Shown here: in pieces, positions 26,931 to 35,467 of the stretch | Layout of the letters: each line of letters begins with the position of its first letter | How positions within the stretch are numbered: the stretch's first letter is position 1 | From: Sphingorhabdus sp. YGSMI21 | GTDB lineage: Bacteria; Pseudomonadota; Alphaproteobacteria; Sphingomonadales; Sphingomonadaceae | DNA length: 64,000 bases | Reading direction: 5' to 3' | Assembly: GCF_002776575.1 (NCBI RefSeq) | Contig: NZ_CP022549.1 | Span: forward strand, 1 to 64,000 | Notes under the pieces: model-generated | Database searches by the model: none | What the model was told of the DNA's origin: nothing | What the model saw: the letters and a program-made list of their open reading frames with translations, nothing else | Made by a program: the position numbers and the translations under genes

Positions 26931-28123
26931 CCAACATGCTTACGCGGAAGGAAATGATTTCATTAAATCGGGCTCTCGCAAGACGGACAGGTGGGCGTAT
27001 CAGTGTTGGCCCCAAGCCAATCAGCGTTTCGCAAGGCATTGATCTTTGGAATGCTACCCAGAGTTTTGAATCTCTATCATCCGAAGTTTCGATCGTTCAA
27101 GACACCGGTCAGCTATGCGAAACGCAGCATCGTTTTTCAACATCTGAGGGTTCCGGGTTTCAGCGTATTCTCGGGACAGGAACGGGGCTGGTGGCTGCAG
27201 CTTCACTCGCTGGTTGTGCAACATTTGGTACGAATGTGAACGGCGATTTTGCCTGCCGCGCTCCAGATGGCATTTGCGCGCCAACGTCTAAGATCGACGA
27301 TGAAGCTCTGGCTTTGATTAGCGGTGAAAGCGGTATGACGCCAGCTGGACCGTATTTATACGATTCACCCTCGTCCGCGGTTGTGACAGCCGCGCGTGAA
27401 CCAGTTCGTTCGGGTGAAAAAGTTCTCCGCATCGTTTTTCCTGCTCATATAGACGGGTCTGGGCGCTTCCGGGAAGTGACAGCCATTCACGCCGTGGTTG
27501 AACGTGGTGCTTGGCTCGAAGCATCAAATACTTTGGTGGCGCCTCGCGTTGCCGGTCCCAGAGATGATCTAGTAAGAGCTGCGCAGGTTTCAGCAGCATC
27601 TTCTACTGGTATGCCTACATTGGCTGATATTGCTTCTTCAGCGCCAGAAATGGAGTTTCATGATCGTGTAGCTGAGATTGATGCTCAAAATGCTGAACAG
27701 TCCTCGCTTCAAGCCGCTGCGCCGGTTGTGGGGGCCAAGGCAGGGTTAATAATCCGTAAGGACGATGTGGCAGCGCTTTCGTCTGCACAGTCTGGTGCTG
27801 GCGCTTCGCTGGTCGCTTCTGGTTCGGTCGCGTCTGCCGGATCAGTTCCAGATATTAGGACAGAGGCTTCAACAGTGGATCCGATGGCGGCCATCAAGGC
27901 GCAGGTCGCCGGTTCCTTGCAATCGAAGAAACGGCCCGCTCGTTCGTCAAAGCAAAGTTTTCTGAAATCAACACCGCTCGCTTCTTCTGGCGACGTCGCT
28001 GATTATTCTCTGCCCCCCGCAAACCCGGCCTCGAAAGAGAATATTTCGGCGGGATCTGAAGCTGGGCAGTTGTCACCTGTTAATCGGCCATCGCTATTTC
28101 CGGTATCGGAAGTAAAGCCATGA
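26927..28123 (+). CDS. traV: outer-membrane lipoprotein TraV with an unusual N-terminal extension
   Basis: 398 residues if started at the ATG overlapping the dsbC stop (ATGA). The lipoprotein box LAGC (Cys at about 97) sits in a hydrophobic stretch GLVAAASLAGC and is followed by NVNGDFACRAPDGICAP, the TraV signature with two Cys. F TraV has only 171 residues and its lipobox lies near the N-terminus. Here about 75 polar residues precede the signal, so either a later non-ATG start is used or the extension is real. The C-terminal half (about 200-398) is a low-complexity Ala/Ser-rich tail. Part of the core complex with TraK and TraB. Confidence 0.8.
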   Translation: MTNMLTRKEMISLNRALARRTGGRISVGPKPISVSQGIDLWNATQSFESLSSEVSIVQDTGQLCETQHRFSTSEGSGFQRILGTGTGLVAAASLAGCATFGTNVNGDFACRAPDGICAPTSKIDDEALALISGESGMTPAGPYLYDSPSSAVVTAAREPVRSGEKVLRIVFPAHIDGSGRFREVTAIHAVVERGAWLEASNTLVAPRVAGPRDDLVRAAQVSAASSTGMPTLADIASSAPEMEFHDRVAEIDAQNAEQSSLQAAAPVVGAKAGLIIRKDDVAALSSAQSGAGASLVASGSVASAGSVPDIRTEASTVDPMAAIKAQVAGSLQSKKRPARSSKQSFLKSTPLASSGDVADYSLPPANPASKENISAGSEAGQLSPVNRPSLFPVSEVKP

Positions 28124-30702
28124 GCGGTCTTATCACCGGAATATTTGATGCCATGTTGGGCGATGGCATGAAGGCTGACAAAGGTCGTCCCGATCCTGGA
28201 ATTCCAATGCTTGCCCATTGGCTGCCCTATCGCAGTTTTAACCCGAAAACAGGTATTTTTCATAATGCAAGCGCGCGCGAAATTGCGCTCGAAGTCGCCC
28301 CGATGGTTGGCGCGGATGAACGCTCTGCCGATATTATTTCGCAATGTCTTTCTGAAGGTGTTCCAGCGGGCGCGACAGTTCAGATAGTAAATTTTGCGTC
28401 ATCTCGCGTCGGCGGCAAATTGTCTGATTGGTTCGTGCCGCGTTATTCCGCTGAAGGCGTTTACGAGCGTATGGCAAAGCATCGCACTGATTATCTGTCA
28501 GACGGTGTGTGGAATTCGCTTTCCAAGGACGCGCCATTTCATTTGCGTCAGTTCAGGCTGATTATTTCAATCGGCATCCCAGACGGCGGCAGTTCGACAG
28601 ATGAGGAGCTGGTCTCGGTTGCTGAATCAATGATGTCGGCTTTCCGGTCGATCGATGTGTCCTCGCGGTTGATTGATCCTGTCAATTTACTGGCGCTGAT
28701 CGATGATATCACTTCTCCAACAACCGCTGCCGGTGATGATCCTGTAGATTATAATTCTTTCGATTCCATCGCTGATCAGGCTGTTCGTCGGGATATGGAA
28801 GTGCGGCATTTTCCTGATCGTCTTGAATTTCGGACTGAACGTCTGCGTCCCACGGGTGTTGATAATGATGGTGTTCCTGAAATTGGCGTAATGTACCCGG
28901 ACACCTTTGAAGTTCGCTCTTTTGCGGTGCGCAATCTTCCGCCGCGCTGGGCTCCATGGGATTGTGCGCGTTTGATTGGTGATCTGTTTACCGACAAGCT
29001 GCGTTTGCCTTGCCCTGTGGCAACGACGCTTTGTTTAACCTATCCCGACGCCACAGCTTCGGCGAACAAGGCTGCATATAAATATATGCGGACGTCGAGC
29101 CTGTCCGATAGCAAGTCATCGCGGTTCTTGCCCCAGCTAAAGGATCAGAGCCGGGAATGGGAAGATGTCCAGGAACAGCTTCGGCAAGGCAATAAACTGG
29201 TGAAGGCCTTTTACGGCGTCACGGCGTTTAGCCCGAAAGGGAAGGGCGACGTTCACGAGCGCACGCTCAAATCGATGTATAAGGCTTGTGGGTGGGATCT
29301 TCATTCTGAGCGTTACATGCAGATGGTTGGGTTTCTCTCTTGTTTGCCGATGACGCTCGGGTCGGGGCTTATCAACGATCTGGGCCGGATGAAACGTATG
29401 CGTACCATGCTTACGACAACGGCTGCTAACCTGGCCCCCTTTCAGGGAGAATATAAAGGCAGCAACATTCCGCATTTATTGCTCGTTGGAAGGAGAGGTG
29501 AGCCTTTTTTCTGGTCGCCTTTTGAAAATGAGGCTGGCAATCATAACGTGGCGGTTTTCGGTAAATCCGGATCGGGCAAGTCGGTTTGTCTGCAAGAGCT
29601 TTGCGCAGCATTTTGCGGCGCTGGTGATAATGTCATTGTTATCGATGATGGGCGCAGCTTTGAGCATTCTGCAAAATTACAGGGTGGGACGTTCATTGAG
29701 TTTACACTCGCGAGTGGTTTTTGCATCAATCCGTTTTCCATGATTGATGCCGAAGCTGCGGATGACGACGGAGATTATAAGCTCGATTGCCTAGCGATGC
29801 TCAAGGCGATGATTAGTCAGATGGCGCGCCATATTGATATCCTCAATGATACCGAGCGTGGATTGATTGATGGCGTCGTCAATGCTGTCTGGTCTGAGAA
29901 GGGCAGGGACGGTTCGATAGACGATATCATTGCCGGATTGCAGGGCAATGGTGACGGCATGTCAATGAGCCTTGCCGTATCGATGCTGCCGTTTGGCACT
30001 GATGGAACTTATGGCAAGTTTTTTGATGGCGAAGCGACTTTCAAGCTCGATGCGAATTTGACCGTTTTCGAGCTCTCTGATCTTGCAAGCAGACAGGAAC
30101 TGCGTTCCGTCGTCATGACAGCCATCATGTTCATGTCTTCGCAGTCCATGCGCAAACTTGATCGTTCTCGGCGCAAAGCATTGATCATGGATGAGGCATG
30201 GCAGATGCTTAAAGGTGGCGCGATGGCTGAGTTTGTTGAAACCTACGCGCGTACATGCCGTAAATATGGCGCATCGCTCATTACGGCTACGCAGTCGTTG
30301 AACGATTACTACAAGTCGGAAGGATCGATTGCCGCACTGGAGAATAGTGACTGGTTCCTGATTTTGCAGCAAAAGCCGGAATCGATATCTGATTTCATGA
30401 AGCTCGATCGCTTCGAGATGTCCGCCGGCGATGAGACATTGATGCGTAGCCTCAAGCGTAACGGTACTGAATATTCCGATATCATGATTAAGGGTCCGGA
30501 AACACTCGCTTCGGGGCGGCTTGTTTTGGATCCTTATTCAGCAACAATCTATTCGTCTAGTCCGAGCGTTTTCGCGCAAATTGAAGGCTTGGTTCATGAA
30601 GGCTTGACGATGGAAGCTGCGATTGAGCGGGTGGCCTATCCAGAGGATTCTACACGCTGGAGCGAAGGCGAGGAGGCACCATTATTGGTGGCTGCTGAAT
30701 GA
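28120..30702 (+). CDS. traC: type IV secretion ATPase TraC (VirB4-like)
   Basis: 860 residues (F TraC 875). The TraC N-terminal domain is followed by an ATPase core with GKSGSGKSV (Walker A, about residue 480) and RKALIMDEAWQML (Walker B, about 685), then SLITATQSLNDYY. It powers pilus assembly at the inner membrane. The start overlaps traV (ATGA) and the end overlaps the next gene. Confidence 0.95.
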   Translation: MSGLITGIFDAMLGDGMKADKGRPDPGIPMLAHWLPYRSFNPKTGIFHNASAREIALEVAPMVGADERSADIISQCLSEGVPAGATVQIVNFASSRVGGKLSDWFVPRYSAEGVYERMAKHRTDYLSDGVWNSLSKDAPFHLRQFRLIISIGIPDGGSSTDEELVSVAESMMSAFRSIDVSSRLIDPVNLLALIDDITSPTTAAGDDPVDYNSFDSIADQAVRRDMEVRHFPDRLEFRTERLRPTGVDNDGVPEIGVMYPDTFEVRSFAVRNLPPRWAPWDCARLIGDLFTDKLRLPCPVATTLCLTYPDATASANKAAYKYMRTSSLSDSKSSRFLPQLKDQSREWEDVQEQLRQGNKLVKAFYGVTAFSPKGKGDVHERTLKSMYKACGWDLHSERYMQMVGFLSCLPMTLGSGLINDLGRMKRMRTMLTTTAANLAPFQGEYKGSNIPHLLLVGRRGEPFFWSPFENEAGNHNVAVFGKSGSGKSVCLQELCAAFCGAGDNVIVIDDGRSFEHSAKLQGGTFIEFTLASGFCINPFSMIDAEAADDDGDYKLDCLAMLKAMISQMARHIDILNDTERGLIDGVVNAVWSEKGRDGSIDDIIAGLQGNGDGMSMSLAVSMLPFGTDGTYGKFFDGEATFKLDANLTVFELSDLASRQELRSVVMTAIMFMSSQSMRKLDRSRRKALIMDEAWQMLKGGAMAEFVETYARTCRKYGASLITATQSLNDYYKSEGSIAALENSDWFLILQQKPESISDFMKLDRFEMSAGDETLMRSLKRNGTEYSDIMIKGPETLASGRLVLDPYSATIYSSSPSVFAQIEGLVHEGLTMEAAIERVAYPEDSTRWSEGEEAPLLVAAE

Positions 30703-31106
30703 TGACGCAGCGTGCGACCTTGCAACGGCCAATACCCGATAAACGATATCAGCGGGCGCTAGACAAGCAGGTTCGGGATGCAAATATTCAAAGATATCAA
30801 AATCTATCCTTCGGTAACATTATTTACGTCCTATTCCGGCTGATTGGTTGGACTGCCGCTACATTATTGATCGCCGCTGGTTTCTTTGTTGCGCTGTTTT
30901 TCATGGTAGCGAATGGTTCGTTATTCGGGTTTTTCGAACAGCTAAATCTTCTCGGGAGCCATTATATTGTAGCGGCTCCTGAAGCGAGAGCGGCCTTTGA
31001 CAGCAAGTTATATTTTATCGCCGGCTTTGTGTTTTTGCTCACCGGGGCTTTTCGAATGAGTGGTCTTTTATCGATATTTCAATCAGGAGATTATGATGAC
31101 CAGTAA
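30702..31106 (+). CDS. membrane protein of the transfer operon, unknown
   Basis: 134 residues with a basic N-terminus (RPIPDKRYQRALDKQVRD), a long hydrophobic hairpin (about 45-75) and another membrane segment (about 108-128). It lies between traC and trbI, overlapping both by a few bases, so it is translated as part of the operon. No F-plasmid counterpart is recognised. Confidence 0.7.
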   Translation: MTQRATLQRPIPDKRYQRALDKQVRDANIQRYQNLSFGNIIYVLFRLIGWTAATLLIAAGFFVALFFMVANGSLFGFFEQLNLLGSHYIVAAPEARAAFDSKLYFIAGFVFLLTGAFRMSGLLSIFQSGDYDDQ

Positions 31107-31731
31107 TGTTGCTGCGGCTGATGAATTGCCGTTTGACGAGTTGGGAAACAACGCTGATTCATCATTCCCTGAAGGAGATATACTCGGACAGGCCCATATT
31201 GCTAAGTCCAGGGTATCCTCGGTTCGCCGTTTCGCTGGAATGACCTATTTCCAGTTAGGCTTGCTGGCATTGGGCTTATTTGCTGCCATTTGGGCAATGT
31301 GGGCCACTTCAAAAATATTTGCCCTTGAAGATCGGCAGGTGGTCTCGGTTCGTCTTGCCTCCATCGTAAATGATTTTGTGTCGGCCGAGGCGCGCTCGGG
31401 GACACCTCCCGAGCAGCTTGAAAATAATACGCGGGCCTTCATGGGTGCGCTTGATACCGTTTTGGAACAGCGGGCGCAAAATGGTCAGGTCATTCTTGTC
31501 GGCGAAGCCGTTATTTCGTCATCTGTTCCCGACGTGACGGATGATGTGTTAGCCGATTTGTCAAAGCTGATAAAAATGCCATCACCTGCAGCAATGCCGC
31601 CCGCGATGGCTCCTGCTGCACCGGTAACAGGAGCGGATCTCGCTCCGCAGGCGGGAGGGCAATTGACGCCCGATAATGGGCAATCTCCATTCTCTCAGGC
31701 TCCTTATCCGCTGGATGGCGGTTCGCAGTGA
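31093..31731 (+). CDS. trbI: F-type pilus protein TrbI
   Basis: 212 residues from the ATG at 31093, with AGGAGA 2-3 bases or the second ATG 6 bases behind it; the first 14 bases overlap the preceding gene. One membrane helix (YFQLGLLALGLFAAIWAMWA, about 50-70) and then the conserved VVSVRLASIVNDFVSAEA, the TrbI signature, and a Pro/Ala-rich C-terminus that is longer than in F TrbI (128 residues). TrbI influences pilus outgrowth and retraction. Confidence 0.82.
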   Translation: MMTSNVAAADELPFDELGNNADSSFPEGDILGQAHIAKSRVSSVRRFAGMTYFQLGLLALGLFAAIWAMWATSKIFALEDRQVVSVRLASIVNDFVSAEARSGTPPEQLENNTRAFMGALDTVLEQRAQNGQVILVGEAVISSSVPDVTDDVLADLSKLIKMPSPAAMPPAMAPAAPVTGADLAPQAGGQLTPDNGQSPFSQAPYPLDGGSQ

Positions 31732-32276
31732 TGTCCGGCGTTCCTTCTCTCGACGCTCAAAAAGCAATTGAACCTCGCCGGTCTAGCTGGCCGAGCTGGA
31801 AAATCCTCGGCGCACTTCTCGGAGCGTTTTTTCTTTGGTCAGCTTTGAATGACTGGTCTGATCGACATGCGTTCATGATCAATTCGAGTGAATCTTTGCC
31901 GAATTGGGCTTTCTTTGTGCAAAAAAACGTCCGTCCGGCGCGCGGTCAATATGTATTTTTTATCGCGCCTAAGACCCCGTTGATTCGCTCCCATTTCGGG
32001 GATGATCCGAAACCCTTCGGGAAACGTGTTTACGGCGTGGCGGGTGATATCGTGTCTCGAGAAGGAAAAGTTGTTTCGGTCAACGGGGTAGAGGTTGCGT
32101 CCATCAAGCCTTTTTCGAAGCGAGGCGAACCTCTCACCGCTGGACCCGTCGGACGTGTGCCTGAAGGGTGCTATTTTATGGCGACTGAAAGCAGGGACGG
32201 GTTTGACAGTCGCTACGCCGATATTGGCTGGGTTTGTGGCAGTCAGATATTTGGAACGGGAGTACCGGTGTTGTGA
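31731..32276 (+). CDS. S26-family signal peptidase (TraF/TrhF-like)
   Basis: 181 residues. One N-terminal membrane helix (ILGALLGAFFLWSALNDW), then SSESLPNWAFF (about 50-60) with the catalytic Ser box, GQYVFFIAPK, and GKRVYGVAGDIV (about 100) with the catalytic Lys. It would process pilin or other secreted transfer proteins in the periplasm, like TrhF or RP4 TraF. Start overlaps the trbI stop (TGATG). Confidence 0.85.
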   Translation: MSGVPSLDAQKAIEPRRSSWPSWKILGALLGAFFLWSALNDWSDRHAFMINSSESLPNWAFFVQKNVRPARGQYVFFIAPKTPLIRSHFGDDPKPFGKRVYGVAGDIVSREGKVVSVNGVEVASIKPFSKRGEPLTAGPVGRVPEGCYFMATESRDGFDSRYADIGWVCGSQIFGTGVPVL

Positions 32277-32911
32277 TCAAAAAGTCGCTCATCAGGCTGT
32301 TCCTTTTTACCTTGGCCGCAGCATTTTCCCTGCCTGCTGCGGCCAAGGATTATGGTCAAGTTGGCAAGGTCTTTCCGGTAATCGAGCCGGATTTGTTGCG
32401 CGTTATCGAAACAAAGCTAAAAAACATGAAAGCTACCGGTCAGATCGATGCGATGAACCAGCTCCTGGTTAAACGCACGGAGGCCAAAGTTCGTCGGCCC
32501 GATCCGGTAGCTGGAATAGAAGCAGCAATAAAACCGCGCAGCTGGCTCTATGATCCTTCTATCGTCATAGATCACGATATTCGCGATCATAAGGGAAATC
32601 TTATTTCCGCAGCTGGTAGCCGCGTCAATCCGCTTGATTTTATTGATGTAAATACCCCTCTCGTCTTTATCGATGGTGATGATGAAGCGCAGGTGGCCTG
32701 GGCTTTGAAACGCTTTGATGACAAAGCAAAAATCATTCTGGTTAAAGGCGCTCCGCTCGAGTTGATGACGAAGCGGCAACGCCGTTTCTATTTTGATCAG
32801 GCCGGAACCTTAACCACCAAATTCGGCATTACGCGCGTTCCCGCTGTTGTCGTCCAGGCGGGAAAGTCCATGCGTATATCTGAAACCCCGGTGAGGAAAC
32901 AACAATCATGA
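32273..32911 (+). CDS. traW: pilus assembly protein TraW
   Basis: 212 residues from a GTG at 32273 overlapping the peptidase stop (GTGA) with GGGAG upstream. Signal peptide IKKSLIRLFLFTLAAAFSLP followed by AAAKDYGQVGKVFPVIEPDLL, the TraW N-terminus. The C-terminal half holds PLVFIDGDDEAQVAWALK and FGITRVPAVVVQAG, which is normally shared with TrbC. Periplasmic protein of F-pilus assembly. Confidence 0.88.
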   Translation: MIKKSLIRLFLFTLAAAFSLPAAAKDYGQVGKVFPVIEPDLLRVIETKLKNMKATGQIDAMNQLLVKRTEAKVRRPDPVAGIEAAIKPRSWLYDPSIVIDHDIRDHKGNLISAAGSRVNPLDFIDVNTPLVFIDGDDEAQVAWALKRFDDKAKIILVKGAPLELMTKRQRRFYFDQAGTLTTKFGITRVPAVVVQAGKSMRISETPVRKQQS

Positions 32912-33129
32912 TAAATGAGCAACGAGTGCGGCATAGCATTATTGGAGGAATAGCCCTCAATATCATCGTCCAGGCTTCAATGCTTTTGCTTCTGGCCTAT
33001 TCCGGTGAATGGCGGGTTTGGCGGTTCTTGTTCAACGCGGTGGCGCAGATCGATGCCATTTTTGTTTTATCATGGTTCGGATATTGCCTTTGGCGGTCAG
33101 CTTCTGAACCTAGGCAGAATAATGCGTAG
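32908..33129 (+). CDS. small membrane protein 1 between traW and traU
   Basis: 73 residues with two membrane segments (IALNIIVQASMLLLLAYSG and a second around 48-62). ATGA overlap with traW. No family recognised. First of three consecutive overlapping small membrane proteins. Confidence 0.6.
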   Translation: MINEQRVRHSIIGGIALNIIVQASMLLLLAYSGEWRVWRFLFNAVAQIDAIFVLSWFGYCLWRSASEPRQNNA

Positions 33130-33415
33130 CGCGCCAACATCTGTATGTGCGGTTTCGCTCCAAGGGAAGTTGGAAGAGTCGCAAGAACGTGCGCGTTGGC
33201 ACCTGCCTGCGCTGGTCGTGTTTTCCTGTTTCAATCTTGCTGCGCTCGGTATTTTCTTCGCTGTCTTTGTCGGGGTTGTTTTGTCTCCGCCGGAACCAAG
33301 AAATGCAATTCATCTTCTTGTCGCTGGGAGCTTAGCGTTCGCCGTCCTTGTTTTAGGGCAGTTTGTTTATTGGTCCAGACTGGCGCTGACAGAATTTAAG
33401 GGTCGCTCCAAATGA
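33122..33415 (+). CDS. small membrane protein 2 between traW and traU
   Basis: 97 residues from the ATG at 33122 (ATGCGTAG overlaps the previous stop). A polar N-terminus with ESQERARWHLP, then two hydrophobic segments (LVVFSCFNLAALGIFFAVFV and AGSLAFAVLVLGQFVYW). Overlaps the next gene by four bases. Unknown. Confidence 0.6.
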   Translation: MRSAPTSVCAVSLQGKLEESQERARWHLPALVVFSCFNLAALGIFFAVFVGVVLSPPEPRNAIHLLVAGSLAFAVLVLGQFVYWSRLALTEFKGRSK

Positions 33416-33699
33416 AATGGGCAGAGCAAATATTCGGTACACCTCTTGCCGCGCCGGAAACGTCGTTCATGCGGCGTCTGCGGTTCATTTTCATTGGATC
33501 TGCTGCGGCAACCGTTGTCGGCATTTTGGCTATCGATGCTGTTTCCACCCTTTTGGGCCGCGCCGGTGCTGGGGGATTCTTTTTCATTCTCTTGTTGGTC
33601 GCTTCGATTTCCGGCTGTCTGTTTTTCTATAAAAAAATCCGGATTGATGATGCGTGGTTGGTTGAACGCGATTTGGAGCGGGAAGGGGATAAATCGTGA
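33412..33699 (+). CDS. small membrane protein 3 between traW and traU
   Basis: 95 residues; two hydrophobic segments (FIFIGSAAATVVGILAIDAV and GGFFFILLLVASISGCLFF), ending in a charged tail DDAWLVERDLEREGDKS. Overlaps the traU GTG start. Unknown. Confidence 0.6.
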   Translation: MKWAEQIFGTPLAAPETSFMRRLRFIFIGSAAATVVGILAIDAVSTLLGRAGAGGFFFILLLVASISGCLFFYKKIRIDDAWLVERDLEREGDKS

Positions 33700-34736
33700 A
33701 AACCTCTTCTTTCAGGCGTCTTTGGCAAATTATCCTTGCTGTCGTAATGACAGCTTTCGTGATGGCGTCCGCGCCGGCACGAGCTGGGGACGTCCCGGGC
33801 TCGTGTACCGGAAAATTCGTCAATCCCATCACCGATGTCTGCTGGAGCTGTCTGTTTCCATTGTCCGTTGGCGGGCTGAAAATTTGGCCAAGTGGTCGCC
33901 CCGATACGGATAATAATCCATCATTTCCTATCTGTGCCTGTGGCTCGCCACTTCCTCGTATTGGCATTGCAGTAGGGTTTTGGGAGCCTGTGCGGCTCGT
34001 CGATGTGACGACAAAGCCCTGGTGTTTTCCCAATCTTGGTGGTGTCAAGATATCGCCCGGTTTCAATATCGGCCGAGGAACTTACGCAACGACCAATCAG
34101 CTTGGTGGGGCTGGGCAGAACACAGCCAAATGGCACGCGCACTGGTATATTTACCCATTGCTTTATTGGATGGAGATCGTGACCGACTTTCTTTGTCTGG
34201 AGCAGTCCAGTTTTGATATCGCCTATGTAACCGAGATTGACCCGCTTTGGCAGGATGATACTCTTACGATGCTCATCAATCCGGAAGCTGCGGTTTTCGC
34301 TAATCCCGTTGCTACGTTGGCTTGTGCTGCTGATTGTGTGGCCGCGACTGTTAGCCGCCCTATAGATCCTCTGTTCTGGTGTGCTGGTTGTCAGGGGTCG
34401 ATGTATCCGCTCAACGGAAATGTTGCCAGCCACCTCAACCCTATTCAATCCTCGCGTCTCGCCGCATCGCGGATGGCGTATAAAATGCACCGTCAATTTC
34501 TCGCATGGGGGACGATGGGGAAAGAGGGACTGTGCAAGAAATACCCGATGCCCATCATGAAAAAGCAGCAATATCGCTTCCAGATGGTTAACCCTTCACC
34601 GATGGTCAAAGGCAGGTACGCCTGCGCTCCAATTGGTGCTTCCGATTTAAAACCCGGTGTTGGCCGGGTGTGGCCCGTCGTCGGCGAGGATTTTGGATAT
34701 CTCGTTTGGCGCAAAAGGAATTGTTGCGCGTTATGA
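33696..34736 (+). CDS. traU: pilus assembly protein TraU
   Basis: 346 residues from a GTG overlapping the preceding stop. Signal peptide ending in ASAPARAGD (about 29), then many conserved Cys (CTGKFVNPITDVCWSCLFP, CACGSP, WCFPNLGG, CLEQSSFDIAYVTEIDPLW), the TraU signature. The protein is periplasmic and needs disulfide bonds, matching the DsbC-like gene in the operon. F TraU has 330 residues. Confidence 0.93.
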   Translation: MKTSSFRRLWQIILAVVMTAFVMASAPARAGDVPGSCTGKFVNPITDVCWSCLFPLSVGGLKIWPSGRPDTDNNPSFPICACGSPLPRIGIAVGFWEPVRLVDVTTKPWCFPNLGGVKISPGFNIGRGTYATTNQLGGAGQNTAKWHAHWYIYPLLYWMEIVTDFLCLEQSSFDIAYVTEIDPLWQDDTLTMLINPEAAVFANPVATLACAADCVAATVSRPIDPLFWCAGCQGSMYPLNGNVASHLNPIQSSRLAASRMAYKMHRQFLAWGTMGKEGLCKKYPMPIMKKQQYRFQMVNPSPMVKGRYACAPIGASDLKPGVGRVWPVVGEDFGYLVWRKRNCCAL

Positions 34737-35467
34737 ACTGGAAAGCTGTCTTTATCGCTGGCGGGATAGTTGGGCTGTCCTGCGCTGCTGTCGTCTATGC
34801 TCAAACTGTTGAAGGTCTTGATCTTGGCGCAATTCAGAAAAGGGCTGATGAAAGCGCCGCCGATGCAAAGGCGTTCGTCAATGACGTGATGCGTCGCAGT
34901 GATGGCGTGGCAGAAGAGGCGCGGCAAACGGTGGAGTCTGGAGAAGCAAATCACCAACAATATGTCGAGGCGCAAGGCAGCGCAGAAGGTGCGAGTGAAC
35001 TTGACAGGATGATGGCGGACGTCACCGGAAAAATGCCGACAGGTGAAGCGCCGCAGTTTATCGTTTTTGCATCGTTGTCGATGCCGCCTGAAAGTTTGAA
35101 ACCACTCATTCGGGATACGAGCAAGGCTGGCGGGGCTGTCGTATTTCAGGGTTTTCCGGGTAATTCCATGAAGGCGTTTCAGCAAGGTATTGCTAAAGTG
35201 ATTGAGCCTGGTCAGGAGACCGGTGCTTTGGGCATTGATCCGCGTTTGTTTCGCGCTTTTGATGTAAAGACTGTGCCCGCCTTTGTCGTGGTCTCAACGG
35301 ATTTCGATCTCTGTGACGGTCTTGATTGTCGCACGACGCCGCCCCCGCATGATAGAATGGCCGGTAATGTCACCGTGCGCTATGTTTTGGAAAGTTTTGC
35401 TGCTGGCGGTGGACCGGGAGCGCGCATCGCTGGAACAGCACTCAAACGGCTTGGGGCAGGCGGATGA
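34733..35467 (+). CDS. trbC: F-type pilus assembly protein TrbC
   Basis: 244 residues from the ATG overlapping the traU stop (ATGA). Signal peptide (FIAGGIVGLSCAAVVYAQ), a helical coiled region (about 30-100), then the TrbC domain FIVFASLSMPPESLKPLIRD (about 105-125), FQGFPGNSMKAF and FDVKTVPAFVVV with a thioredoxin-like fold. Works with TraW in pilus assembly. Confidence 0.88.
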   Translation: MNWKAVFIAGGIVGLSCAAVVYAQTVEGLDLGAIQKRADESAADAKAFVNDVMRRSDGVAEEARQTVESGEANHQQYVEAQGSAEGASELDRMMADVTGKMPTGEAPQFIVFASLSMPPESLKPLIRDTSKAGGAVVFQGFPGNSMKAFQQGIAKVIEPGQETGALGIDPRLFRAFDVKTVPAFVVVSTDFDLCDGLDCRTTPPPHDRMAGNVTVRYVLESFAAGGGPGARIAGTALKRLGAGG

